The notes below the pieces were generated by a model. It did not search any database, was not told the origin of the DNA, and saw only the letters and a list, made by a program, of their open reading frames with translations. From positions 1-64,000 of the forward strand of contig NZ_CALHVM010000025.1 in the NCBI RefSeq assembly GCF_938039205.1: 64,000 nt of DNA. Reading direction: 5' to 3'. The position numbers were made by a program, and so were the translations under genes. This stretch comes from an uncultured Campylobacter sp. (lineage in GTDB: Bacteria; Campylobacterota; Campylobacteria; Campylobacterales; Campylobacteraceae). This document shows positions 1 through 9,083 of this stretch, piece after piece. How positions within the stretch are numbered: the stretch's first letter is position 1; every line of letters starts with the position of its first letter.

Positions 1-2
1 TG

Positions 3-233
3 CGCACCATTCGCGAGCGCCAAAAGGAGGGCGCCGTGCTCGTGCACTGCTATCATGGAGCCGATCGCACGGGGATTGTGGTGGCGATGTACCGCGTAAT
101 CTGATCGGGGCTAGATGCCGCGCGTAGCGAGATGATAGACGGCGGATACGGCTTTAACTCCATGTGGCAGGATATCGCGGGCTTTTTGACGCCGCAAAAC
201 GAAGCGCTTATAAGAGCCGAGCTTGGAATTTAG
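3..233 (+). pseudogene. Broken tyrosine/dual-specificity protein phosphatase, 3' part
   Basis: The frame starting at base 3 is open from the window edge and contains HCYHGADR followed by TG at bases 45-71. This is the HC-x5-R phosphate-binding loop of cysteine-dependent protein phosphatases, with Cys as nucleophile and Arg binding phosphate. An in-frame TGA at 102-104 interrupts the reading, yet the same frame continues with sensible protein (about 42 codons with GGYGF and FLTPQNEAL) to a TAG at 231-233. A single TGG to TGA change would explain the break. The amino-terminal half is outside the window. It is either a pseudogene or a sequencing error; the loop itself is intact. Confidence 0.6.
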
Positions 234-445
234 ACGAAATTTCGCCCGTTAGGTCAGACGGCGTGAAATTTGTATTCAACTTTTAGCGACGCTATAAACC
301 AAATTTGATGACGGTATCACTGGTATATCCGAAGTGAGATAAATTTAAAGTAAAAAATTTTTAATAGGCCTTAAAGCAATAAAACTTAAAAATTTAGCCA
401 AAACGCATTAAAATTCGAGCATCAAATTTAGCAAAAGGAGCGATT

Positions 446-1129
446 GTGGAAAATTTATTGTTAGCGCAGCTGCGCGAGGCGCTACCGCAGGGCATGCGCG
501 TGCCGAGCGAGACCCAGGCGCTTTATGCGTGGATCGAAGCAAACGGCTTTTATGACGACGTTGGCGGGCGCAGACGCGGCTATCTCTACCCACAGGATCG
601 GCTGCAGCAGAGTTGGAGCGACGATGAGCGAGAGGGCGGCACGGACATTGTCTTTTTCACGGATGATCCGAAAAATCGCGACGAGGAGTTAAGGTATTGG
701 TTTTACGGCGAGGATCGCGAGCTTGCCGCGGAGATCAAGCAGCGGCTTTGCGTGTTCGCAGGCAGCGGCTCGGAGGGCTCGATGTGCGCGCTGTGGCTGG
801 GTGATGCGGGTGAAACGAAGATCGTACACATGGGCTCCGGCTCAGGCTCGATGATGACCTGCATTTTGGCTCATAGTGGACTTGATTTTTTGCGGTTGAT
901 TGCGATAGGATACGATGAAATCTGCTGGGACGAGGATTTTAGTGCTCCGCCAAACAGCGAGAATGACGACTTTATCGTGCATCCAAACGTGAAATTTCAG
1001 CAGTGGGTAACACAGACGTTTAAAACGACGATCCCGCAAACCGCGCTTGAGCTCGTCACTCCCGCGCATCTAGACGACGAGAACCCGAGCGATGAGTTTT
1101 TGATCTGGGCAAATCGCGTCGCGGAGTGA
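446..1129 (+). CDS. SUKH-like (SMI1/KNR4-type) protein of unknown function
   Basis: A 227-residue soluble protein, starting at GTG 446 with AAAGGAG five bases upstream. It has no signal peptide or membrane segment. The early W-I-E-A-NGFYDD stretch, the glycine/serine-rich middle (about residues 105-135, with SGSEGS and ALWLGD) and the following FLRLIAIGYDEICWDED block resemble SUKH-superfamily proteins. Members of that family often act as immunity proteins against polymorphic toxins. The assignment rests on general pattern rather than on a diagnostic residue, so the function is open. No toxin gene is visible beside it. The preceding 200 bases hold only AT-rich sequence. Confidence 0.5.
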   Translation: MENLLLAQLREALPQGMRVPSETQALYAWIEANGFYDDVGGRRRGYLYPQDRLQQSWSDDEREGGTDIVFFTDDPKNRDEELRYWFYGEDRELAAEIKQRLCVFAGSGSEGSMCALWLGDAGETKIVHMGSGSGSMMTCILAHSGLDFLRLIAIGYDEICWDEDFSAPPNSENDDFIVHPNVKFQQWVTQTFKTTIPQTALELVTPAHLDDENPSDEFLIWANRVAE

Positions 1130-1338
1130 GCTTTAGTATAAATTTATGGTAGGTTAAAATGCACAATGTCGCCGCTTTTAGCGCCGCCAAGCACCCGCAA
1201 GTATAACTTATTCTTGGCAAAAAGCTCACTTGCAGGATCAAAAACAGCTGCAAATTTTATTAGCATAAGCCCGAATTTAATTCATTATAAAGCTATAAAC
1301 GAGAGAAAATTTAGCCCACCAAAAAGCGAGCCAAAAGC

Positions 1339-1749
1339 TTAATGGCGGCAGTTTTTGCAGTCTTTTACAGTTACGAGCACATTCATCTTTTCGATGAAAT
1401 TTCCGAGCTTTCTCTCCAAATTTTCCTTGTACTCGCTCAGCGCCTCGCAGAAGTTATAGTCCTCGACATGCCCGCAGCTCTCGCATACGACGTGGATGTG
1501 CGGGTAGCTAAAGATATCGTAGCGCGCCTTTTGATTTGGCATATTGACCTCGACGACGAGGCCTTCGTCCTTTAGCATATTTAGGTTTTTGTACACCGTC
1601 GCGAGCGATACGGACGGGTTTTCGGCGCAGATCTCCTCATAAAGCTCGTCGATCGTTGGGTGCGTGTGGCGGTCGAGGATTTTGAGCACGCTGAGGCGCT
1701 GCGGGGTGGCTTTGAGCCCGTGATTTTTGAGAAGTTCCATATAGTTCAT
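1339..1749 (-). CDS. perR: Peroxide-responsive Fur-family repressor PerR
   Basis: A 136-residue Fur-family regulator. Residues 1-80 form the winged helix (ATPQRLSVL; SLATVYKNL recognition helix). The carboxy half carries the structural zinc site CESC (89-92) and CKNC (131-134). The regulatory metal site includes H30 in HPTIDE and, diagnostically, an Asp at position 78 (RYD). PerR proteins have Asp at this place where Fur has Glu, which argues for iron-catalysed peroxide sensing rather than iron sensing. In C. jejuni the same gene lies next to dxs and controls katA, ahpC and its own promoter. It is transcribed alone here, with AGGAAA just upstream of ATG 1749. Confidence 0.9.
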   Translation of the reverse strand: MNYMELLKNHGLKATPQRLSVLKILDRHTHPTIDELYEEICAENPSVSLATVYKNLNMLKDEGLVVEVNMPNQKARYDIFSYPHIHVVCESCGHVEDYNFCEALSEYKENLERKLGNFIEKMNVLVTVKDCKNCRH

Positions 1750-2599
1750 AGTTTTTCCTAATATTTTTTAGCTAAATATACAAAAATTTTATTTAAAACT
1801 TCTTTATAGTTGGTAATATAAATTATTATTTACTAAAATTTGTGTCGTTTATGGTCAAATTTATACTTTTTACGAGTTTAAGCGCTATACTCAAGGTAAA
1901 TTTTAGACCTTTGGGCTTAAATTTGAATGCGATTTAAATTTGATGGTTTGCTCGCCGAATTTAAATAAAAATCCTACTTTTTAATGCGACATAAATTTTG
2001 TTATCGATCGTTGCAACCGAACGCCGCTTATCATCACTACCGTAAAATTTATTTTTTGTCGGTTGCGGCGATACCGCAGCGTTTTAGATACGGCTACGTT
2101 TTTCAAGCAAAGGCGTAAAAATAGTTTTCGCTAATTGCGATTTTAAATTTAAACAAGCTTCTGTGCCTTGCTGCACGGCTAAATTTACGAGCAAAAATCT
2201 ACTTAAATTTTACCTTTTTGATATAATCCGCGTCAAATCAAGCACCGGCGCCAAATTTAAGCATTATAAACGGCAAAAAACGAAAGTCTGTAATGTTTTT
2301 TAGCGATTTTATCCTAGGACACAGCGAGCAAAACAAACCTTAGCACAAAAGCCTATCGCGACTCAAATTTAACCCAAAAATTCGCTCGCAAGCCAGTCCG
2401 TAAAAAAGATAAACGAAGATAAAAATAAATAAAACCGGCTTGATGCGCACAAATTTGCCTGTGCCGTTTAGGAGTGGTAAATCAAAGTAATAGCGGCGGG
2501 ACCGAGTATAAAAAGGTTTGTTTCGCTCAAATTTTTCGCCTTCTCCGCCTAAATGCGCTCGCCAAAATGCATAAAACCGAAACGCAAAAAAGCTTCAGC
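1750..2599. other. 850-base gap without a recognisable gene
   Basis: No plausible reading frame on either strand, no tRNA-like fold and no obvious terminator were seen between perR and the end of dxs. The first 100 bases must hold the perR promoter and are very AT-rich, with TATA-like words around 1790-1835 that could also serve as a PerR operator; I could not fix one. The rest is scattered with AAATTT words and looks like decayed intergenic DNA. A small RNA cannot be excluded. Confidence 0.5.
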
Positions 2600-4450
2600 T
2601 TAAATTTGATCTGCCTTTTGGGCTAAAATTTTCTCGCAAACGCTCGCCGCATCGATACCAAGAGCCCTCTCGACATCGGCCGTAGCGCCGTGCGGGATAA
2701 ACGCGTCGTCAAACTCAAAGCTAACGATGCGCACGTCAAAAATGCGCCGCTCCTGCAAAAACGCAGCCAAAATCTCGCCTACGCCGCCTTTTTTTGCAGT
2801 ATCGGAAAAGACGTACCAAATTTTATGCTTGCGCGCGAGCTCTTGCAAAAGTTCGCCGTCAAGCGGCTTAACAAACACTAGATCAACGAGGCTCGGGTCA
2901 AATTTGCCGTCCGTTTTTTCTAGTAAAATTTTGCGCGCGGCGTTTGCCTTGCCCACGGCGTTGCCGTAAGCGATAAAGGCTGCTTCGCCGCCGCCCTCGA
3001 CCAAAATCTCGCCCTTGCCGAGCTTTAGCTCTCGCACCTCAAATTCGCCCTGCGCCAGCGCAAAAGCTCCGCGCGGATAGCGAAGAGCGCAAGGCCCCTC
3101 GTGAGCGTAGGCGTAATGCATCGCAAATCTAAAACTATCGGCACAGCGAGGCGCGAAAATAGTTAAATTCGGGATCAAATTTAGATAACTAACGTCAAAC
3201 GCGCCCTGATGCGTCTCGCCGTCCTCGCCGACGATGCCAGCGCGGTCCATCGCAAAGACGACGTTTAGATTCATGATCGCGCAGTCGTGTACGACCTGGT
3301 CAAAAGCCCGCTGCAAAAAGGTCGAATAAATCGCGATAAATGGCTTAAAGCCCTCTTTTGCCATAGCGGCCATCGAGGCGACGGCGTGCTGCTCGGCGAT
3401 CGCTACGTCCCAAAATCTATCCGGAAATCTCTCCATCAAAGCGTCTATGCCCGTGCCCGTAGGCATCGCGGCGGTAACTCCGACGATATCCTCATGCCTA
3501 CAGGCGAGGTCTAGTAAATTTTCGGCAAAGAGCGCTGTGGCCGATTTGGCGGCTGATTTTTTGATAGCTTCGCCGCTTTGCAAATCAAACGGACTCACGC
3601 CGTGCCAGCTTGCTAGATGCCCCTCGGCCTTTTCGTAGCCTTTGCCTTTTAGCGTCTGAGCGTGCACGACGACGGGCTTTTTCATCCCTTTTGCGACGCT
3701 AAAAGCCTCGATGAGCGCCTTCACGTCGTGGCCGTTTACGGGACCGATGTACTCAAGCCCAAGCTCCTCGAAAAACATCCCCGGCGTAAATATCCTGATG
3801 CCCTCCTCCATCCTGCGCGCCATATACGCGGCGCCATCTGGCATATAGCTCAAAAATCTCTCGACTCGGCTTTTAAACTTCTGATACAGCGGCCCTGCCA
3901 TCATCTGCGAGAGGTAGTTACTAAAGGCGCCGATTGGCTTACTGATGCTCATTTCATTGTCGTTTAGGATGATGACGCAGGGATTTTTGATATCGCCTAG
4001 CTCGTTTAGCGCCTCGTACGCGATACCCGCACTCATCGAGCCGTCACCGATGAGGGCCACGGGGATGCGATCCTCGCCCTTTAGCTTGATCGCCTTTGAC
4101 GCGCCGACTGCTAGCGAGATCGAGGTGGAGCTGTGGCCGGCGATAAAGTAGTCGTATTTGCTCTCGGAGGGCTTGGTGTAGCCGCTGATACCGCCAAATT
4201 TTCTAAGCGTGTCAAATTTATCCCAGCGCCCCGTGATTAGCTTGTGCGCGTAGCTTTGGTGGCTGACGTCAAATATAAACGGATCTTTTACGGCGTCGAA
4301 AACATAATGCATCGCGACGATTAGCTCGACCGCGCCGATGTTTGAGCTCAGATGCCCGCCGTTTGCGCTGACGGTTTGTAAAATTTTATCTCGGAGCTTT
4401 CCGCAAAGCGCTTCGAGCTCCTCCATGTTCATAGATTTTACGTCTATCAT
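2600..4450 (-). CDS. dxs: 1-deoxy-D-xylulose-5-phosphate synthase
   Basis: A full-length 616-residue thiamine-diphosphate enzyme. It condenses pyruvate with glyceraldehyde 3-phosphate, the first step of the methylerythritol-phosphate route to isoprenoids and also a feed into thiamine and pyridoxal synthesis. Visible marks are GGHLSSN (31-37), the ThDP/Mg motif GDGSMSAG (135-142) through NDN (163-165), the transketolase-type central block VAIAEQHAV and the carboxy-terminal transketolase domain (about 490-610). Its ATG overlaps the fliH stop by four bases (ATGA), so it is the last gene of the lysA-to-dxs cluster and probably translationally coupled. Linking dxs to flagellar genes is a known Campylobacter arrangement. 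Confidence 0.97.
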   Translation of the reverse strand: MIDVKSMNMEELEALCGKLRDKILQTVSANGGHLSSNIGAVELIVAMHYVFDAVKDPFIFDVSHQSYAHKLITGRWDKFDTLRKFGGISGYTKPSESKYDYFIAGHSSTSISLAVGASKAIKLKGEDRIPVALIGDGSMSAGIAYEALNELGDIKNPCVIILNDNEMSISKPIGAFSNYLSQMMAGPLYQKFKSRVERFLSYMPDGAAYMARRMEEGIRIFTPGMFFEELGLEYIGPVNGHDVKALIEAFSVAKGMKKPVVVHAQTLKGKGYEKAEGHLASWHGVSPFDLQSGEAIKKSAAKSATALFAENLLDLACRHEDIVGVTAAMPTGTGIDALMERFPDRFWDVAIAEQHAVASMAAMAKEGFKPFIAIYSTFLQRAFDQVVHDCAIMNLNVVFAMDRAGIVGEDGETHQGAFDVSYLNLIPNLTIFAPRCADSFRFAMHYAYAHEGPCALRYPRGAFALAQGEFEVRELKLGKGEILVEGGGEAAFIAYGNAVGKANAARKILLEKTDGKFDPSLVDLVFVKPLDGELLQELARKHKIWYVFSDTAKKGGVGEILAAFLQERRIFDVRIVSFEFDDAFIPHGATADVERALGIDAASVCEKILAQKADQI

Positions 4451-5259
4451 TGTCCTATTATCTTTTTGATTTTTTCTAGTCTAGCTTCGATCGTGCCCTC
4501 GAGGTTGCCCGCGTCGCTAAGCACGATCGCTCCGCCCGCGCTGATGGCTTCGTCGGCGGAGATTTTGACGTTTTGACCGGAGAAATTTTCTTTGATAAAC
4601 TCGTAATCTTTCGGATTTACCTTTATCTGCACCTCTTTGGCGTCTTTTATCTCGCTAAAAAGCTCCTTACAGATAGCTGCGGCGATGTTTGCCGAATTTA
4701 GAGAAATCTCTTTTTTCACGACCTCTTTTGCGATCTCGATTGCGGTAGTCGGTAGCTGCGCTTCGCTAGATGAGATGAGGCTTTCAAATTTAGCCGCCTG
4801 CTCCTCTAGCTTATTTATAGATCCCAGATATCTGCTCTCAAGCGCCTTTAGCTCCTCGTCGAATTTAGCCGCCGCCTCGTCTCTACCCTGCTTTATGCCG
4901 TCCTCTTTAGCGCGCTGGATCTCGCTCTCTAGGCGTTTAGCAAATTCGTTTTCTTGGTTTTCGATTTGCATTTGCAGCTTTATCATACTGCCGCTCATCT
5001 CGTCGGTGCGCTTCAAAAGCTCCTCGATAAAGCTTGACTCAGGCTTAAAATGCCCGCCTTGCTCTTTTGCGTCGTTTAAATTTGAGCTCTCTTGCTCGCC
5101 GTTTAAGGCTCGCTCGTTATGCTCGGTCGTGCGGCCGGATTCGCTTTCGTGGGTCGAGCGTGTATCCTCGCTTCTTTTTTCCTGACCTAAAATTTTAAAC
5201 CGATAGTTTTCTACGAAGTGCTCTTTTGAGCGCTCATTTGTTATTACGCTACTTTTCAT
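4447..5259 (-). CDS. fliH: Flagellar export regulator FliH
   Basis: A 270-residue FliH/HrpE-type protein that binds the FliI export ATPase and docks it at the base of the flagellar type III export gate. After a charged, poorly conserved first 80 residues, a long coiled coil (about 85-170, rich in E, K, A and Q) leads into the carboxy-terminal FliH domain (about 170-270) with IKVNPKDYEFI and the GGAIVLSDAGNLEGTIEARLEKIK signature. The early VENYRFKIL block is typical of campylobacter FliH. It overlaps the fliG stop by four bases and the dxs start by four. Confidence 0.93.
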   Translation of the reverse strand: MKSSVITNERSKEHFVENYRFKILGQEKRSEDTRSTHESESGRTTEHNERALNGEQESSNLNDAKEQGGHFKPESSFIEELLKRTDEMSGSMIKLQMQIENQENEFAKRLESEIQRAKEDGIKQGRDEAAAKFDEELKALESRYLGSINKLEEQAAKFESLISSSEAQLPTTAIEIAKEVVKKEISLNSANIAAAICKELFSEIKDAKEVQIKVNPKDYEFIKENFSGQNVKISADEAISAGGAIVLSDAGNLEGTIEARLEKIKKIIGQ

Positions 5260-6287
5260 TCTATCATCTCATCGCTTTCGCCTATTTGGAACGCCCCGCT
5301 TTCCGCTAAGGCCTGAACCTGCTCTACTATGCGGCGCTGCGCCTCTTCGACGTCTTTTACGCGCACCGCTCCCAAAAACTGCATTTCTTCTTTAAACGAA
5401 TCGCTGGCGCGTTGAGACATACTGGAGAGAAATTTATCTCTCAATGCGTCGCCGCTACCTTTTAGGGCAATCATAAGGTCTTTTTTATCGACGTTTTTAA
5501 GTATTTCGCGGATAGCTGCTTGATTGAGGGTGTTAATATCCTCAAAGGTAAACATAAGCTCTTTGATGGTCGTAGCGAGCTTGTCGTCGACGTCCTCGAT
5601 ATATTCGATCGTAGCTTTGGATGCCTTTTGGCCGAGGCGGTTTAACACCTCCGCCACGGCCCTTGGTCCGCCGACTTCGACTTTGTAGGACGTGAGGCTC
5701 TCTAGTTTGCCTTCTAGCACCGTTGAAACGCGTTTGATTATAGACGGGCTGATGTCGCCCAAATTTGCCATTCTTACGACGACCTCGCTTCTAAGCTCGT
5801 TATTAAAAAACGAAAGCGTCTCGGCTGCGCTGGTTGAGTCCATATGCGCCAAAATAAGCGCGATAGTCTGCGGATGTTCGTTAACAATAAAGTCTGCAAG
5901 CTGCTGAGGCTTGACCTTGGTAAGATAACCGAAGCTCTTTGTGTTTTCCATGCTTTTTGCGAGCTTGTCGAGTATCTTTTGCGCAGCTTCCGGACCAAAG
6001 GTGCGGTATAAAATTTCTTTCGCGTACTCTAAGCCGCCGCTTCTCATATACTGATTTGACTGCATGAGAGCGTAAAATTCCTCTAAAACCGCAGCAGCTA
6101 CGCTTTTGTCGGTACTCTTTGCGGTAGCTATATAGCGCGAAATTTCGGTTATGACGTCAACCTCCATATGAGAAAAGAGCAAAGTCGTAACGTCCTCGCC
6201 TAGCTGAATAAGCAAAATAGCGACCTTTTCGGGCATCGAAAGGTCGTCGTAAATCATCTTTTGTTGTTCATTTAACTTTATTGCCAT
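5256..6287 (-). CDS. fliG: Flagellar motor switch protein FliG
   Basis: A 343-residue rotor protein of the C ring, which couples torque from the stator to rotation and switches direction on binding CheY-P through FliM. The amino domain (1-100) binds FliF. The middle domain carries the FliM-binding EHPQ motif (137-140). The carboxy domain (about 240-343) has the charged helix with ELMFTFEDI and KDLMIALKG that faces the stator. The start codon shares one base with the fliF stop (TAATG), which implies coupled translation and equal supply of the two ring proteins. Confidence 0.97.
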   Translation of the reverse strand: MAIKLNEQQKMIYDDLSMPEKVAILLIQLGEDVTTLLFSHMEVDVITEISRYIATAKSTDKSVAAAVLEEFYALMQSNQYMRSGGLEYAKEILYRTFGPEAAQKILDKLAKSMENTKSFGYLTKVKPQQLADFIVNEHPQTIALILAHMDSTSAAETLSFFNNELRSEVVVRMANLGDISPSIIKRVSTVLEGKLESLTSYKVEVGGPRAVAEVLNRLGQKASKATIEYIEDVDDKLATTIKELMFTFEDINTLNQAAIREILKNVDKKDLMIALKGSGDALRDKFLSSMSQRASDSFKEEMQFLGAVRVKDVEEAQRRIVEQVQALAESGAFQIGESDEMIE

Positions 6288-7981
6288 TAAAAGTCCTTAC
6301 GGTTGGTAAAGTCCGAATCGTTTTTTATCATATCTTGAAGCAATACGGCTATCTCTTCGCTGCGATCTTGAACGACTAGTTTCATCTTTTCTAGTAATAC
6401 ATCGTAGCGCAGGTCGTCCTCATTAAAGTTATCTCCGATACCCAGCTGCTCCTCAACCTTTTTCCTAGCTGCTTGAAATTTCTCCAGCGTATCTTCGCTA
6501 TCCTCGAGCTGAACCTCGTTTTCGGATAGATCGATCTCTTCTTCTTTTACGTCCTCAAGCATTTTGGTCATAAACGGCGTAATGACTTTCTTGTAGAATA
6601 CATATAGTAAGATCGCTACAAAAAGATACTTTAAGATAGGTAAAAACGGCACTACGTAAAGCTCGAAAAAGGACTGAACTTTGCTAGCCGGCGTCTGTCC
6701 GTCTTGACGCTGGAACTCAAAGTTACTAACAGTAACCTCGTCACCTCTGTTTGGATCAAAGCCGATAGACTGGCGAATAAGAGCGTCTATACGTGCTAGC
6801 TGCTCTTTATCAAGCGGTACGTAGGCTATTTCGCTAGTTGGATTTCCTTTTTCGTCTTTTTTATTTTCGTATTTTCCATCCACGACGACAGCGGCGCTTA
6901 GGCGGTTTATCTTAGCAAACTGATCCTTGACGCGCTCGACTTTTTTTGAGATTTCATAGTTTGTCGTAGATGAGCTTTTTGAATACAGCTCTTTCATTTT
7001 ACCGTCTTGCAGGCCTTCGACCGGACCGATATTGCTCACAGCTCCCGGCACGCCTTGCACTTCGGCTTCTTTACTACCTTGGCGTTTTTCTTCGACGTTT
7101 TGTTCGCTTCTAGCTACAGAGTTTGGATCAAAGGTCTCGCTTTGGCTATCTTTTCTAGCAAAGTCAAAGTCTATCGTTACTTTGGCTACGACCTTATCCG
7201 AGCCACCAACGATAGGCGATAGGACGTTTATGATTTTTTCTTCGAGATTGTGCTCGGCGTCGCGTTTGTAGCGGATTTGTTGCGTGATCTGATCGCTATC
7301 GTATTCGCCGTCCTCCTCGCCAAGCGGCACTCCGTCCTGGCTCACGATTTTGACTTGCTCTGGTTTTAAATTTGCCACCGCGGCCGCGACTAAATTTTTA
7401 ATGCCGGTAATTTGTTTTAAATTTAAGCTCTGCCCGTCTTTTAAATTTAATACGATAGACGCACTTGGCGGCGTGGCTCGCTCGGTAAAAATCGTTTCTT
7501 TGGGTATCGCGATACGCACGATGGCTTTATTTATCGGCGCTAGACTTTCGATCGTGCGAGCTAACTCTCCCTCGAGCGCACGCTGAAATTTGACCTTTTG
7601 CTCGGCATCCGTCGCGCCGAATTCTTGTTTATCGAAAATCTCAAATCCAACCTTGCCGTCTTTTAAAATCCCAAGCGACGCGATCGAGATCCTCTCGCGG
7701 TAAACGTCCGAGTTTGGCACCAAAATCGTGCCCTCGTTTAAAATTTTATACTTTACCTTATCTTTTTCAAGTTGCTGGATTATCAGCGCAGAGTCTGCGG
7801 CGGAAGTGTTTTCAAAAAGTACGCTATAGCCGTCGTAGTTTTCGTTTGAGCTTTTGTGAATGCTCAAAAACACTAAAAAACCGACCACGAGCACGACCGA
7901 GCCCGCGGCGACTAGGCGCTGTCTTAACGAGAGGTTGTGATAGACCTGTCCGATTTGTTGAATTGCGGTTTTGAAATCCAT
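6287..7981 (-). CDS. fliF: Flagellar MS-ring protein FliF
   Basis: A 564-residue inner-membrane ring protein, the first structure built in flagellar assembly and the platform for the export gate and C ring. A transmembrane helix at about 22-44 is followed by the periplasmic ring-building domains (YscJ/FliF fold, about 48-230; FliF carboxy family about 250-420). A second transmembrane helix lies at about 448-475. The final cytoplasmic tail (EEIAVLLQDMIKND) is the FliG-binding peptide. The hisC stop lies just upstream, and hisC, fliF, fliG, fliH and dxs read as one unit. Confidence 0.97.
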   Translation of the reverse strand: MDFKTAIQQIGQVYHNLSLRQRLVAAGSVVLVVGFLVFLSIHKSSNENYDGYSVLFENTSAADSALIIQQLEKDKVKYKILNEGTILVPNSDVYRERISIASLGILKDGKVGFEIFDKQEFGATDAEQKVKFQRALEGELARTIESLAPINKAIVRIAIPKETIFTERATPPSASIVLNLKDGQSLNLKQITGIKNLVAAAVANLKPEQVKIVSQDGVPLGEEDGEYDSDQITQQIRYKRDAEHNLEEKIINVLSPIVGGSDKVVAKVTIDFDFARKDSQSETFDPNSVARSEQNVEEKRQGSKEAEVQGVPGAVSNIGPVEGLQDGKMKELYSKSSSTTNYEISKKVERVKDQFAKINRLSAAVVVDGKYENKKDEKGNPTSEIAYVPLDKEQLARIDALIRQSIGFDPNRGDEVTVSNFEFQRQDGQTPASKVQSFFELYVVPFLPILKYLFVAILLYVFYKKVITPFMTKMLEDVKEEEIDLSENEVQLEDSEDTLEKFQAARKKVEEQLGIGDNFNEDDLRYDVLLEKMKLVVQDRSEEIAVLLQDMIKNDSDFTNRKDF

Positions 7982-9082
7982 TTACTTTAAATTTCCCCCA
8001 ATTTGTTTTAAAACTACGTCGTTTTGACTAGGCAGTCCGATCGTTATGCGAACCGCGTTTAATCCGTAGCCTTTTAGATCACGTAAAATTATACCTTTTT
8101 TTAACAGATTTTGAGCAAGCTCGCTCGCGTTTTGACGCTCAAATTCAAAAACGATAAAATTTGTAAAGCTCGGCAAATGCTTTATACCATGAAGATCGGC
8201 AAATTTTTCATACTTTTTCATCTCCTCAAAGTTCGTCTCAAGCGTCATTTTTACGAATTCTTCGTCTTTTAGCGCCTCGATAGCCGCTTTTAAACTAAGC
8301 GTCGTTATGTTAAACGGCGCTCTTAGCTTACCCAGCTCGCTCATCACGCTTTCTTCGCCGATGCCGTACCCTACGCGCATGCCGCCAAGGCCATAAGCCT
8401 TAGAAAACGTGCCCAGGTATATCGCGTTTGGAAATTTAGCTATGAGTTCGCGCGGCCTTATCTCTTTTTTCGCGTCTTTAAATTTAGCAAACTCCTGATA
8501 TGCGCCGTCGATAACCACGAGCGTATCGGCGTCAATCTGCTCTAAAAATTTATAAATTTCCTCGGCGTCTAGGCAGCCTCCAAGAGGATTGTTTGGTACA
8601 CACAAAAATATAACGCCGATCTCGTCTTTTTTGGCCTTATAAATTTGCAAAAACTCGCCCAGGTCATGCTCTTTACTCTGAGTTTTAAAAACCTTCGCAC
8701 CCGCTGCTTTAGCGTAAATTTCATACATCGCAAATGTTATGCCTGCAATCAAAATTCCCTTATTAGCGTTTGCCTTTGCGTGCACGGCAAATTCTATTAT
8801 CTGATCGCTTCCCGAGCCTATTACGATAGATTTTTCGCCCACACCAAATTTACTAGCTAGCGCAGCCTTTAGCTCGAAGTAGCTGTCGTCCGGGTAGAGG
8901 TGCATTTTGTTTACTATCTCGCTGACTGCTTTTACTACCGCAGGGCTCGTGCCGTACGGGTTTTCGTTGCTGGCTAGCTTGATGACGTCTTTGGCGTCGA
9001 TGCCGTATTCGCGCACGACTAGCTCGATAGGTTTGCCCGCCTCGTAGCTCACTAAATTTGCCAAATTTTCGTTAAATTTCAT
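7982..9082 (-). CDS. hisC: Histidinol-phosphate aminotransferase
   Basis: A PLP-dependent fold-type I aminotransferase that converts imidazole-acetol phosphate to histidinol phosphate in histidine synthesis; paralogues of this group can also act on aromatic keto acids. Seen are SNENPYG (about 38-44), the LYPDD block, VPNNPLGG and the PLP lysine in FSKAYGLGG (K228 with this start). An upstream ATG at 9127 is in frame, but I choose ATG 9082: GGGAGGA lies five bases before it, it follows the pheA stop by one base, and the MKFNE start matches C. jejuni HisC. That gives 366 residues. Confidence 0.93.
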   Translation of the reverse strand: MKFNENLANLVSYEAGKPIELVVREYGIDAKDVIKLASNENPYGTSPAVVKAVSEIVNKMHLYPDDSYFELKAALASKFGVGEKSIVIGSGSDQIIEFAVHAKANANKGILIAGITFAMYEIYAKAAGAKVFKTQSKEHDLGEFLQIYKAKKDEIGVIFLCVPNNPLGGCLDAEEIYKFLEQIDADTLVVIDGAYQEFAKFKDAKKEIRPRELIAKFPNAIYLGTFSKAYGLGGMRVGYGIGEESVMSELGKLRAPFNITTLSLKAAIEALKDEEFVKMTLETNFEEMKKYEKFADLHGIKHLPSFTNFIVFEFERQNASELAQNLLKKGIILRDLKGYGLNAVRITIGLPSQNDVVLKQIGGNLK

Positions 9083-9083
9083 C

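Noticed and set aside
2600..2640. Terminator after dxs
   Set aside because: Only a four-base stem (AAGC/GCTT) precedes the T run, too weak to call.
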